Positions 17,742 through 24,565 are shown, counted from the stretch's first letter. The stretch: 24,565 nt of DNA from an uncultured Eubacteriales bacterium (GCA_900547315.1 URGI01000025.1:1-24565), one strand, 5' to 3'. Notes: generated by a model not told the origin, from the letters alone. Numbers and translations: made by a program.

Positions 17742-18616
17742 AGCTTTTTCTTCCTATTATAGTATTTGGTCACCAGTCCGGCGGCCAGATTGATTACAAG
17801 AGTGAGGAACATAAGTATCGCCGCTATCGCAAAGGCTACGCCGAATTCGCCCTGCTCCTTTGCGTAGACGTAGAGCGCGACAGTGAGCGTTGCGCCCGCG
17901 CCCTCAAGGCCGACGGCACGGATCCCTTCGAACAGCGGACGCAGCGTATGCGCGAAGCCCGCTGTGAACAGCAGCGCCGCCGACTCGCCGAGGATGCGGC
18001 CGACGGAGAGGATGCAGCCCGTGATCACGCCGTCCACGCAGCCTGGGATGACCACGGTGCGGATGACGCGCCATTTGCCCGCGCCCAGTCCGAACGCACC
18101 CTCGCGGTAGCTCTGCGGCACGGTTTTCAGGCTCTCCTGCGTCGTGCGCATTATCGTCGGCAGGTTCATCACCGCCAGTGTCAGCGCGCCCGCGAGAAGC
18201 GAGGTGCTCATGCTCAGGAACTGACAGAAAAACAGCATGCCGACAAGACCGTAGATTATCGACGGGATGCCGGACAGCGTCTCCGCGGCGTACTCTATCG
18301 CGCCGACGATGCGCTTATTGTGCGCGTACTCTGTCAGGTATATCGCCGCCCCGACTCCAAGCGGAACGACGATAACGATTGCCGCGAGCATGATATAAAG
18401 AGTATTCATGATATCGGGCAGGATGCCTATGCGCTCCTCGAGGTAGCTCGGCGAAGTGAACACCAGCTCCCATGACAGATTCGGGATGCCCTTATACAGC
18501 ACGTACCCTATCAGAAACAGTACCAGCGCACAGGTAAGCGCGGATGCAAGCCACATCAACGCGCGCATCAGCCAGCCGTACGCGCTTCGGGAAGGCGAAA
18601 GTTTTTTTGAATCCAT
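17738..18616 (-). CDS. pstA: Phosphate ABC transporter permease PstA
   Basis: This 292-residue inner-membrane permease has about six helices and forms the phosphate channel with PstC. The coupling-loop region reads SYREGAFGLGAGKWRVI, which includes the EAA-type contact with PstB, and GIPSIIYGL is a family hallmark. The start lies one base after the pstC stop, and the stop overlaps the start of the pyridoxal-kinase-like gene. Confidence 0.95.
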   Translation of the reverse strand: MDSKKLSPSRSAYGWLMRALMWLASALTCALVLFLIGYVLYKGIPNLSWELVFTSPSYLEERIGILPDIMNTLYIMLAAIVIVVPLGVGAAIYLTEYAHNKRIVGAIEYAAETLSGIPSIIYGLVGMLFFCQFLSMSTSLLAGALTLAVMNLPTIMRTTQESLKTVPQSYREGAFGLGAGKWRVIRTVVIPGCVDGVITGCILSVGRILGESAALLFTAGFAHTLRPLFEGIRAVGLEGAGATLTVALYVYAKEQGEFGVAFAIAAILMFLTLVINLAAGLVTKYYNRKKKL

Positions 18617-18617
18617 A

Positions 18618-19499
18618 TTATTTATCCTTATCGCGTTTGAGGAAATAGTTAAGTGCCGCGTTTATCATCATTATGAACAGAAACAGCACCAGCGCTATGG
18701 AGAACAGCGCCTGCTGCTGAAGTCCGCTGGAGTAGGACATCTCGCTTGCGACCGCCGTTGTAAGAAAGCGGACACTCTGCAGAAGCTCCGGCATGTTCGG
18801 GGCGTTGCCCGACACCATCATGACCGCCATCGCTTCGCCTATAGCGCGCCCGACGCCGAGAACCACCGCCGCGGCGATTCCGCTTTTTGCAGCGGGGACG
18901 GAGACGCGGAAGCAGGTCTCCGTCGGCGTTGCGCCAAGGGCGAGCGACGCGTCCTCATATTCCCGCGGCACGGCCTCCAGCGCCGTGACCGACACCTTGA
19001 TGATGGACGGGAGAATCATCACCGCGAGCACGATTATCGACGCGAGCAGGCTCGCTCCGTCCGGCACGCCGAAGATCTCTCTTATCCCCGGCACCAGCAC
19101 CAGCATTCCCACGAGGCCGTACACCACTGACGGGATACCGGCCAGCACACCGACGGCGGCCTGCATTGAGTTTTTCACCGCGCGCGGCGCAAACTTTGCG
19201 AGATACACCGCCGTGAAAAATCCGATAGGGACGCCGAGCAGCATCGCGCCCGCCGTACCGTAAACGCTTGTGAGGATGAATGGGAGGATGCCGTATTTCG
19301 GCTCCGCTGCGGTGGATGCCCAGACCTTGCCCAGCAGGAACTCCCGCAGGCCGATCTCGCGTATCGCCGGTATGCCGGATATGACAAGATACACGGTTAT
19401 GAGCAGCACGCAGCCAACGGTTATCAGCCCCATGATGAGAAACACGCCGTGTATTATATTTTCGATCAGATTGTTATTCTGCGCTTTCTGACGCTTCAT
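18618..19499 (-). CDS. pstC: Phosphate ABC transporter permease PstC
   Basis: This 293-residue permease has about six helices and partners PstA. It contains GIPSVVYGLVGM and the coupling loop REYEDASLALGATPTETCFRV. An upstream RBS (GAAAGGAC) precedes the ATG. A 62-base gap with a hairpin separates it from pstS, the only real gap within the operon. Confidence 0.95.
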   Translation of the reverse strand: MKRQKAQNNNLIENIIHGVFLIMGLITVGCVLLITVYLVISGIPAIREIGLREFLLGKVWASTAAEPKYGILPFILTSVYGTAGAMLLGVPIGFFTAVYLAKFAPRAVKNSMQAAVGVLAGIPSVVYGLVGMLVLVPGIREIFGVPDGASLLASIIVLAVMILPSIIKVSVTALEAVPREYEDASLALGATPTETCFRVSVPAAKSGIAAAVVLGVGRAIGEAMAVMMVSGNAPNMPELLQSVRFLTTAVASEMSYSSGLQQQALFSIALVLFLFIMMINAALNYFLKRDKDK

Positions 19500-19523
19500 C
19501 GGAAAGTCCTTTCAATGCGCCGA

Positions 19524-19547
19524 AAGGCGGTCGATATCGGCCGCCTT
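19524..19547 (-). terminator. Intercistronic hairpin between pstS and pstC
   Basis: AAGGCGG and CCGCCTT pair over 7 bp around a CGATATCG-containing loop, with only TTT following on the minus strand. The overlapping arm CGCC can instead pair with GGCG at 19518-19521. A partial terminator or 3'-end stabiliser that keeps pstS mRNA above pstCAB is plausible; function is inferred from position. Confidence 0.5.
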
Positions 19548-19561
19548 CAGGCTGGTGTTTT

Positions 19562-20431
19562 TCAGTTTGCCGCAACTGCGCCGGCTGCGGAGATGATGTC
19601 TGCCGCATCGGCGGAGAGGGCGAAGTCAAAGAACTTCTGCGCGGTGGCTGAGAGCGCGGTTCCTTCCTTGGTCACGAGGACGAACGGACGCTGGATGATG
19701 TAGCTGCCGTCCTTAACGGTCTCCTCGGTGGGAGTCACGCCGCTGACGCTGAGCGCCTTGACGGTATCCTTGAGCGCTGCGAGAGAGGCGTAACCGATAG
19801 CATCGGGGTTAGAGGCCACGGTCGCGATCACGTCGCCGGTTGAGGTGAGCTCCTGGCGGTACTTACAAGCTTCGGCGGTGCCGGTGATGGTTTCGAAGCC
19901 GTCGCGCGTGCCGCTGCCGGCCTCACGGCCTATCAGGACAATCTCGGCGTCGTTGCCGCCAACTTCTTTCCAGTTCGTGATCTCGCCGGTGTAGATGGCG
20001 GCGATCTGCTCAAGGCTCAGATCGGAGACTGGGTTTTCGGGGTTGACGACCATTGCGATGCCGTCATAGGCGAGCACGGTCTCGACCAGTCCCTCGGCCT
20101 TCTCTTCGTCCTTCAGCGCGCGGCTCGAAAGGCCGATGTCGCAGCGGCCTTCGAGAACCGCCTTGATGCCGGAGCCGGAGCCGGTCGGGTTATAGGTGAA
20201 GCTTGCGCCGCTGTTGTTATTCATAAACGCCTCGCCCAGCGCGCCGATGACCTTCTCCATGGAGGTCGAGCCGTCGGTCGCGACAGAGCCGGTGACGGCG
20301 GCGTCAGTGCTGACGGAGCTGCTGGGTTCGCTGGATGCGCTGGTGCTTCCGGCCGTGCCGGAGCTGCCGCAGCCTGCGAGCAGCGCGGCTGCACATGCAA
20401 GTACAAGAACTATACTGATGATCTTTTTCAT
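19562..20431 (-). CDS. pstS: Phosphate-binding lipoprotein PstS
   Basis: This 289-residue lipoprotein has the signal peptide MKKIISIVLVLACAAALLAGC (C21 lipidated) and a Ser-rich linker. The binding-protein body has phosphate-site elements TDGSTSMEKV, TYNPTGSGSG and GREAGSGTRDGFE. It captures phosphate outside the membrane for PstCA. It is the first gene of the operon, preceded by GGGAG and a candidate Pho-box array with a TAGAAT -10. Confidence 0.95.
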   Translation of the reverse strand: MKKIISIVLVLACAAALLAGCGSSGTAGSTSASSEPSSSVSTDAAVTGSVATDGSTSMEKVIGALGEAFMNNNSGASFTYNPTGSGSGIKAVLEGRCDIGLSSRALKDEEKAEGLVETVLAYDGIAMVVNPENPVSDLSLEQIAAIYTGEITNWKEVGGNDAEIVLIGREAGSGTRDGFETITGTAEACKYRQELTSTGDVIATVASNPDAIGYASLAALKDTVKALSVSGVTPTEETVKDGSYIIQRPFVLVTKEGTALSATAQKFFDFALSADAADIISAAGAVAAN

Positions 20432-20476
20432 GTTTTATCTCCCTTTCGTTTTAAACAATTTCCTGGTACGTCTGTA

Positions 20477-20482
20477 ATTCTA
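20477..20482 (-). promoter_or_regulatory. Candidate -10 of the pst operon promoter
   Basis: TAGAAT (minus strand) matches the sigma-A -10 at five of six positions. No good -35 exists at 17 bases (TTTCGT), as expected for a PhoP/PhoB-activated promoter. The nearest TTTTAC half-site ends 10 bases upstream. Confidence 0.55.
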
Positions 20483-20492
20483 ACCAGGCAAT

Positions 20493-20532
20493 GTAAAATA
20501 CGAAAGCCGAATAAGGTAAAATCAAAGTAAAA
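20493..20532 (-). promoter_or_regulatory. Candidate Pho box (TTTTAC direct repeats)
   Basis: On the minus strand TTTTAC occurs at 20532-20527, 20521-20516 and 20498-20493. The first two are 11 bp apart and the third is 23 bp further, so one middle position is degenerate. Eleven-bp spaced direct repeats of TTTACA-like hexamers upstream of -10 are the binding pattern of PhoP/PhoB in Firmicutes. They should mediate phosphate-starvation activation of pstS. Confidence 0.65.
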
Positions 20533-20561
20533 TCATCAGATCATATTATTTTTTCGCTTTC

Positions 20562-20605
20562 TTTACAAAAATGTGCTTTTACAATATGATATTACGTGAT
20601 ATGAT
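20562..20605 (+). promoter_or_regulatory. Two overlapping sigma-A promoters for the HAD gene
   Basis: TTTACA (20562-20567) is followed after 17 bases by TATGAT (20585-20590). A second TTTACA (20578-20583) is followed after 16 bases by TATGAT (20600-20605). Both pairs point to the HAD phosphatase gene; starts would be near 20597 and 20612. Confidence 0.7.
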
Positions 20606-20635
20606 ACATTTAAAGAAAAGTGTACGGAGGATAAC

Positions 20636-21418
20636 ATGGAACAACTCAGAAGCAAAAAAGGTTTCATCTGCGATATGGACGGCGTGATATATCACGGCAA
20701 CAGGCTGCTGCCCGGAGTGAAAGAATTCGTCGATTGGCTGTACCGTGAGAACAAGAACTTTCTCTTCCTCACCAATGCCTCTGAGCGCTCGCCCAAGGAG
20801 CTTCAGCAGAAGCTGTGGCGCATGGGGCTTGAGGTGGACGAGGGTCATTTCTACACGAGCGCCCTTGCCACCGCGCGCTTCATAAGCTCGCAGTCGCCCG
20901 GATGCAGCGCGTACGTCATCGGCGGCGCAGGGCTCATCATGGCGCTGCATGACGAGGGAATAACCATGAACGATGTCGATCCCGACTATGTCGTCATCGG
21001 CGAGGGCAACACCTATAATTATGAGAACATTCTCAAGGCCGTGCGCCTTGTCACGAACGGCGCGAAGCTCATCGGCACCAACAGCGACCTGACCGGTCCC
21101 TCCGAGGACGGCATAATCCCCGCCTGCCGCGCGATGATCGCGCCGATAGAGCTTGCGACCGGCAAGACCGCATATTTTGTCGGCAAGCCGAACCCGCTGA
21201 TGATGCGCACCGGACTGCGTATCCTCGGCGTCCACTCTGCCGAGGCTGTTATGATCGGCGACCGGATGGACACCGACATGGTCGCCGGTATTGAGACCGG
21301 CCTCGACACCTGCCTTGTTCTCTCCGGCGTCACCTCGCGCGAGGATATCGAGCAGTTCCCCTACCGTCCGCGCCTTGTGCTCAACGGCGTCGGCGACATC
21401 CCGGGCTGCAACATGTAA
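20636..21418 (+). CDS. HAD-IIA family phosphatase (NagD-like)
   Basis: This 260-residue haloacid-dehalogenase phosphatase has motif I D13-M-D15-G-V, motif II TNAS, a cap domain with TNSDLTGPSEDG, the lysine segment YFVGKPNP and motif IV IGDRMDTDM. HAD-IIA members include NagD (nucleotide monophosphates), AraL (sugar phosphates) and the mammalian PLP phosphatase chronophin, so the substrate is a small phosphate ester that cannot be fixed here. GGAGG lies 5 bases before the ATG. It is divergent from pstS and shares its control region, which hints at a phosphate-linked role. Confidence 0.92.
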   Translation: MEQLRSKKGFICDMDGVIYHGNRLLPGVKEFVDWLYRENKNFLFLTNASERSPKELQQKLWRMGLEVDEGHFYTSALATARFISSQSPGCSAYVIGGAGLIMALHDEGITMNDVDPDYVVIGEGNTYNYENILKAVRLVTNGAKLIGTNSDLTGPSEDGIIPACRAMIAPIELATGKTAYFVGKPNPLMMRTGLRILGVHSAEAVMIGDRMDTDMVAGIETGLDTCLVLSGVTSREDIEQFPYRPRLVLNGVGDIPGCNM

Positions 21419-21424
21419 GTGAGT

Positions 21425-21460
21425 ATGAAAAGAGCGCTGCTTTTGCAGCGCTCTTTTCAT
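21425..21460. terminator. Perfect 16-bp bidirectional terminator hairpin
   Basis: Arms 21425-21440 and 21445-21460 pair over 16 bp around a TTTT loop, with A-rich and T-rich ends (AAAAGAGCG/CGCTCTTTT). It separates the HAD gene from the convergent acetyltransferase gene and can end both. Confidence 0.9.
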
Positions 21461-21461
21461 T

Positions 21462-21989
21462 TTAACCAATTTTCTTTTCCAGACACACGAGCTTTACGCC
21501 GGCTATGCCGTTGAATGTGCAGTCCACGATGCCGACCTCTTTATAGCCGAGGCGCGCATACAGCCGCCGCGCGGCCGTGTTCTTCGCGTTCGTATCCATG
21601 CGCAGATACGGGCAGCCGTTTTCGAGCGCATAGCGCTCATAGAAGTGCACAAACTCCGTGCCGTATCCCCTGCCCGCACAGGCAGGGGATACGACCAACG
21701 TATGCAGCACCATGATCTCATCGTCCGGCGCAATATATTCCCACTGCGCGTCGGCGTATTCGGGAACCTGCGTCCGGTTTATCCGCGCCGCCGCGACGAT
21801 CTCACCGCCGTCGGCCATGACGAACAGTTCCCCCGCCGCAATGGCTTCGCGCGCGGTGTGCTCCGTGGGGTATACGCCGCGCTGCCAGCCGATGCAGACG
21901 CGTCCGGCCTCTTCCTCGGAGATTATATGCTCATATATCGCGGCCACGGGCAGCACGTCCCGCTCGGCCGCTTTCCTTATCTCCGCCAT
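21462..21989 (-). CDS. GNAT family N-acetyltransferase
   Basis: This 175-residue GNAT-fold enzyme should transfer an acetyl group from acetyl-CoA to an amine. The acetyl-CoA loop is GRGYGTEF (G106-G110) after the strand VLHTLVVSP, and motif B is NTAARRLYARLGYKEVG. The substrate is unknown. It starts one base after the P-type ATPase stop, so it belongs to the metal-ATPase operon. A 13-bp perfect inverted repeat covers the codons of the acetyl-CoA loop. Confidence 0.88.
   Translation of the reverse strand: MAEIRKAAERDVLPVAAIYEHIISEEEAGRVCIGWQRGVYPTEHTAREAIAAGELFVMADGGEIVAAARINRTQVPEYADAQWEYIAPDDEIMVLHTLVVSPACAGRGYGTEFVHFYERYALENGCPYLRMDTNAKNTAARRLYARLGYKEVGIVDCTFNGIAGVKLVCLEKKIG
21662..21693. 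repeat. 13-bp inverted repeat inside the acetyltransferase gene
   Basis: CGTATCCCCTGCC (21662-21674) and its exact complement (21681-21693) flank a 6-base loop within the acetyl-CoA-loop codons of the GNAT gene. Confidence 0.75.
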
Positions 21990-21990
21990 G

Positions 21991-24075
21991 TCACTCTTCC
22001 TCGGGCAGCAGATTCGTCATGCTCTTCATGCTCACGGCAAGCGTGGAGAGATTATGCAGCAACGCGGAAGTAGCGGGCGGGAGTATACCGGCGACGCCGA
22101 GCGCGATGAGCAAGCAGTTGAAGCCGACGATGAAGCGGTAGTTGCGGTGGATGCGATCCATCAGCGCTTCGCTCAGGCGGCGCAGTGTGACCAGCTCGAA
22201 CAGATTCTCCGACGATATGGTTATATCGGCGATCTCGCGCGCTATCGCGGCGCCAGTCGCTATCGCTATGCCGGCGTCGGCCTCAGACAGCGCCGGAGAG
22301 TCGTTCACGCCGTCGCCTATCATTATGACCTTGCGTCCGGCGGCCTTCTCACTGCGGATATACGCGGCCTTGTCCTCCGGAAGCACTTCGGCGAACACCT
22401 CGTCCACCCCGACTTCCGCGGCCACGGCTTCGGCGGTTCTGCGGCTGTCGCCGGTCATCATCACGACCTTGTCTATGCCGCAGTCGTGCAGCGCACGGAC
22501 GGCGGCCTTCGCCTCGCGGCGCAGTGGGTCATGTACGCAGATGACGGCGGCAAGCTCGCCCGCGATGCAGAGATAAAGATGCGAATACTCCGCCGGGAGC
22601 GTGCTGAACTTCTCTTCCTCGCCTTCGGGTATGCGGCAGCCCTCGTCCTCAAAGACGAAATGCGCGCTGCCGATTATGGCCTTCTTACCCTCGACCATGC
22701 TGGAGATGCCGTGCGCCACGACGTACTGCACCTGAGAATGGTACTCCTCATGCGACAGGCCGCGCCGCTTGGCCTCCTCCACGACCGCGTTTGCGATGGA
22801 ATGCGGATAGTGCTCCTCAAGGCAGGCCGCGAGACGCAGCATCTCGCTCTCTTCCCTGCCGCCGAATGGCACGACCTGCGCGACTGTCGGAGTAGCGTAG
22901 GTCAGGGTTCCGGTCTTGTCGAAAACTATCGTGTTCGCTGCGGCAACAGCCTCAAGGAAGCGCCCGCCCTTGACGGAAACATTATGTCCGCTGCTCTCCC
23001 GCATTGCGGACAGCACCGCAATAGGCATTGAGAGCTTCAGCGCACAGGAGAAGTCCACCATCAGCACAGCCAGCGTCTTTGTGACGTTGCGCGTGACGAG
23101 ATAGGTCAGCACCGTGCCGCCGAGCGTATAGGGCACAAGGCGGTCGGCAAGGCGGGACGCCTTGTCCTCGACGGTGGATTTGAGCTTTTCGGACTCCTCT
23201 ATCATCTTCACGATGCGGTCATAGCGGCCGCCGCCGGATGCTTTCTCCACGCAGACGACGCACTCACCCTCTTCGGCGACAGTGCCCGCATACACATAGC
23301 TGCCCGGCCGCTTCGCTGCCGGCATGGATTCGCCGGTCATCGAAGCCTGATTGACCATCGCCTCGCCCTCAATGACCTTGCCGTCAAGCGGGATCATGCA
23401 GCCGGTGCGGATAACGATCTCATCGCCGGGGCGGATATCGCCGACGGGTACAAGCGTCTCGGTCTCACCGGTACGCAGCCACGCTTTGTCAATGTTTATG
23501 GACATCGCCCCCGCGAGATCGGCGACGGACTTCTTATGCGTCCACTCCTCAAGAATCTCGCCGAGGGAGAGCATGAACATGACGGAGCTTGCCGTCGAGA
23601 AATCGCCGCGGAGCATCGAGACGGAAACCGCCGTCGCGTCCAGCACCGCGACTGAGAGTCTGACGTGCAGCAGCGCCTTCAGCCCCTCGTGGATATACTT
23701 CAGCGAGCGCACTATCGCTATCGCCGTCGTCACGGGTACGGGCAGGAACAGCTTCGATGCCGTGCGGCGCAGCACTGCCATTGCGAGCTTATCTTCGAAC
23801 TCGCGGTTCAACTCACGGGTAGTGTGCTCCGGGACAAGCTGCATCGCCTCCGCTGCGGGAAACGAAAACGCCGCCAGCGCATTTATCACTGCGGCGCGCT
23901 CTGCGCAGTAGCATATGACCGCGTCGCGGGTGCGGTCGTACACCTTCACCTCGTCAACGCCGTCCACACTGCGCATGTAATATTCCAGCACATCAGCCTC
24001 GTCCAGCGACATCCGCGCGCATTCGAGATGCACACGCAGCCGCCCGCGCGACTCATGGATTATTTTGCATTTCAT
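21991..24075 (-). CDS. P1B-type heavy-metal ATPase with non-canonical FSC motif
   Basis: This 694-residue P-type ATPase should export a transition metal across the membrane. Its N-terminus (about 1-60) looks like an HMA-type domain but lacks the CxxC metal site. The catalytic set is complete: TGES (247-250), D386-K-T-G-T, TGDS (541-544) and GDGVND (588-592). The membrane-site motif, usually CPC, reads F342-S-C344 within VDFSCALKLSMPIAV, and the usual HP dipeptide reads H422-Y-P-H425. The last helix carries H674-N-L-S-T. These features resemble the CtpC-like branch, tied to manganese or zinc in mycobacteria, rather than CopA or ZntA; the metal is undetermined. It lies between a DUF6110-like gene and a GNAT gene. 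AGAGG (24085-24089) precedes the ATG at 24075. Confidence 0.9.
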   Translation of the reverse strand: MKCKIIHESRGRLRVHLECARMSLDEADVLEYYMRSVDGVDEVKVYDRTRDAVICYCAERAAVINALAAFSFPAAEAMQLVPEHTTRELNREFEDKLAMAVLRRTASKLFLPVPVTTAIAIVRSLKYIHEGLKALLHVRLSVAVLDATAVSVSMLRGDFSTASSVMFMLSLGEILEEWTHKKSVADLAGAMSINIDKAWLRTGETETLVPVGDIRPGDEIVIRTGCMIPLDGKVIEGEAMVNQASMTGESMPAAKRPGSYVYAGTVAEEGECVVCVEKASGGGRYDRIVKMIEESEKLKSTVEDKASRLADRLVPYTLGGTVLTYLVTRNVTKTLAVLMVDFSCALKLSMPIAVLSAMRESSGHNVSVKGGRFLEAVAAANTIVFDKTGTLTYATPTVAQVVPFGGREESEMLRLAACLEEHYPHSIANAVVEEAKRRGLSHEEYHSQVQYVVAHGISSMVEGKKAIIGSAHFVFEDEGCRIPEGEEEKFSTLPAEYSHLYLCIAGELAAVICVHDPLRREAKAAVRALHDCGIDKVVMMTGDSRRTAEAVAAEVGVDEVFAEVLPEDKAAYIRSEKAAGRKVIMIGDGVNDSPALSEADAGIAIATGAAIAREIADITISSENLFELVTLRRLSEALMDRIHRNYRFIVGFNCLLIALGVAGILPPATSALLHNLSTLAVSMKSMTNLLPEEE

Positions 24076-24094
24076 AACTCGTTACCTCTTGCCG

Positions 24095-24134
24095 GCGGCT
24101 GCCGCAAGGCGCAGGTTCCGCCCGCGGCAGCCGC
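24095..24134 (-). promoter_or_regulatory. GC-rich hairpin upstream of the metal ATPase RBS
   Basis: GCGGCTGCCGC (24095-24105) pairs perfectly over 11 bp with 24124-24134; inner GGCG/CGCC (24108-24111, 24119-24122) adds four pairs. The base lies 5 bases upstream of the RBS AGAGG. A smaller CCGCGG hairpin (24122-24136) shares one arm and is mutually exclusive with the large one. There is no U-tract, so an attenuator, RNA processing site or translation control is more likely than a simple terminator. Confidence 0.55.
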
Positions 24135-24142
24135 GGTATAAA

Positions 24143-24409
24143 TCACGCCTTGACGGTCTCCTCAGACTTATCCTCGATAACCGCTGCCGCCTCTTCCTCG
24201 GCACGGAGACGGTTGATCTCCTTTGCGTCGGCGTAGACGTCCTCGGCGCCCTCGCGGATCGCGGTAACGGTCTGCATAACGCTGTCCTTCGCACGCAGAA
24301 CAGCGGCAGTGGTATGTGCGTAAACCTTTCTGGCGTCCTTGCTGCCAAGGATCTTCAGCCCTGCGGTGCCAAAGAGAACGCCCGCTGCGAACAGTCCGGT
24401 ATGCTTCAT
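24143..24409 (-). CDS. Small DUF6110-like protein upstream of metal ATPase
   Basis: This 88-residue protein begins with a hydrophobic helix (about 3-20; TGLFAAGVLFGTAG), followed by LGSKDARKVYAHTTAAVLRAKDSVM and an acidic helical tail. I recall this pattern from small DUF6110 proteins that accompany P-type metal ATPases in Firmicutes, but I cannot verify it here and the function is unknown. I start at 24409 because GGAGGA lies 7 bases upstream; the earlier in-frame ATG at 24424 would overlap that RBS. It is first in an apparent operon with the ATPase and GNAT genes. Confidence 0.75.
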   Translation of the reverse strand: MKHTGLFAAGVLFGTAGLKILGSKDARKVYAHTTAAVLRAKDSVMQTVTAIREGAEDVYADAKEINRLRAEEEAAAVIEDKSEETVKA

Positions 24410-24565
24410 AATGTATTCCTCCAATTTATATATGTAATAAGTTGCGCGTAACTAACTTTTTCTGCCAAACGCTCAACTGTAAAGGGAACCTATAAAGTTC
24501 AATGCTCAACGCTCAAGCTAGATTCGTCGGCCGAGTTGATCGATGATAGAGCGTTTCCACTCTAC
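24410..24565. other. Low-GC edge region with short repeats
   Basis: This 156-base edge stretch is more AT-rich than the genes. GCTCAA occurs at 24471-24476, 24504-24509 and 24511-24516. A near-palindrome AGTT-GCGCGT-AACT spans 24440-24453 (one mismatched pair) and could be an operator for the ATPase operon. I found no convincing promoter. Reading the minus strand from the edge gives an open stretch of 15 codons ending in TAG at 24518-24520, possibly the tail of another gene. Confidence 0.4.

Noticed and set aside
17756..17761. TATAAT on the minus strand inside the end of pstA, upstream of the kinase gene
   Set aside because: There is no -35-like hexamer at 16-18 bases (CCGCCG at 17), so an internal promoter is not supported. 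It may be chance AT-richness around the kinase RBS.
11388..24075. Long open frames on the opposite strand of alr, pst and ATPase genes
   Set aside because: They are GC-rich antisense shadows with Arg/His/Ala-heavy translations, no domains and no RBS.
24427..24448. TTAGTT-17-TATATA as a promoter of the small gene
   Set aside because: The -35 match is very poor and the start would fall on the RBS.

Overview
The window is a compact, GC-rich (by eye roughly 60% G+C), fully intact chromosomal segment of a Gram-positive, probably anaerobic bacterium of the Clostridia (Oscillospirales-like). Supporting signs are the PstSCAB-PhoU-PhoB-PhoR layout, AGGAGG-type ribosome binding sites, TTGACA/TATAAT promoters, a butyrate-type CoA-transferase, and a small lipoprotein gene directly before alr, as in the gerS-alr2 pair of Clostridioides difficile. 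I saw no rRNA, tRNA, insertion sequence, phage gene or CRISPR array, and no broken genes apart from a possible gene tail at the right edge.

Positions 1-11371 (plus strand) hold eight tightly spaced genes. They are a heterodimeric ABC exporter with one degenerate nucleotide site, an FHA domain fused to a RodA/FtsW-type SEDS glycosyltransferase, its partner class B penicillin-binding protein, an ABC-F ATPase, a YdcF-like membrane protein, an acetyl-CoA hydrolase/transferase family CoA-transferase, and a prolyl-tRNA editing domain protein. The block ends in a perfect 19-bp hairpin shared with the convergent alr gene.

Positions 11382-13175 (minus strand) hold a putative GerS-like lipoprotein and alanine racemase, driven by their own near-consensus sigma-A promoter. 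Upstream on the same strand, 13182-20431 is a phosphate-starvation operon in the order pstS, pstC, pstA, pyridoxal-kinase-like gene, pstB, phoU, phoB, phoR. Its genes overlap by 4 bp or abut, except for a hairpin-containing gap after pstS. The kinase is joined to pstA and pstB by ATGA overlaps, so a vitamin B6 salvage function appears hard-wired into phosphate control.

The 20432-20635 spacer is a divergent control region. TTTTAC half-sites on an 11-bp phase face pstS, and two overlapping sigma-A promoters drive a NagD-type HAD phosphatase (20636-21418), which ends in a 16-bp bidirectional hairpin. The last block, 24409 to 21462 (minus strand), is a small DUF6110-like membrane-associated protein, a P1B-type metal ATPase with a non-canonical FSC motif in place of CPC, and a GNAT acetyltransferase.

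The most interesting ideas are (1) a PLP kinase inside the pst operon and an HAD-IIA phosphatase opposite it, possibly setting PLP or B6 phosphate levels under phosphate stress next to a PLP-dependent racemase; (2) the FHA-SEDS fusion paired with a PBP, implying phospho-signalling control of wall synthesis; and (3) the DUF6110, atypical ATPase and GNAT cassette.
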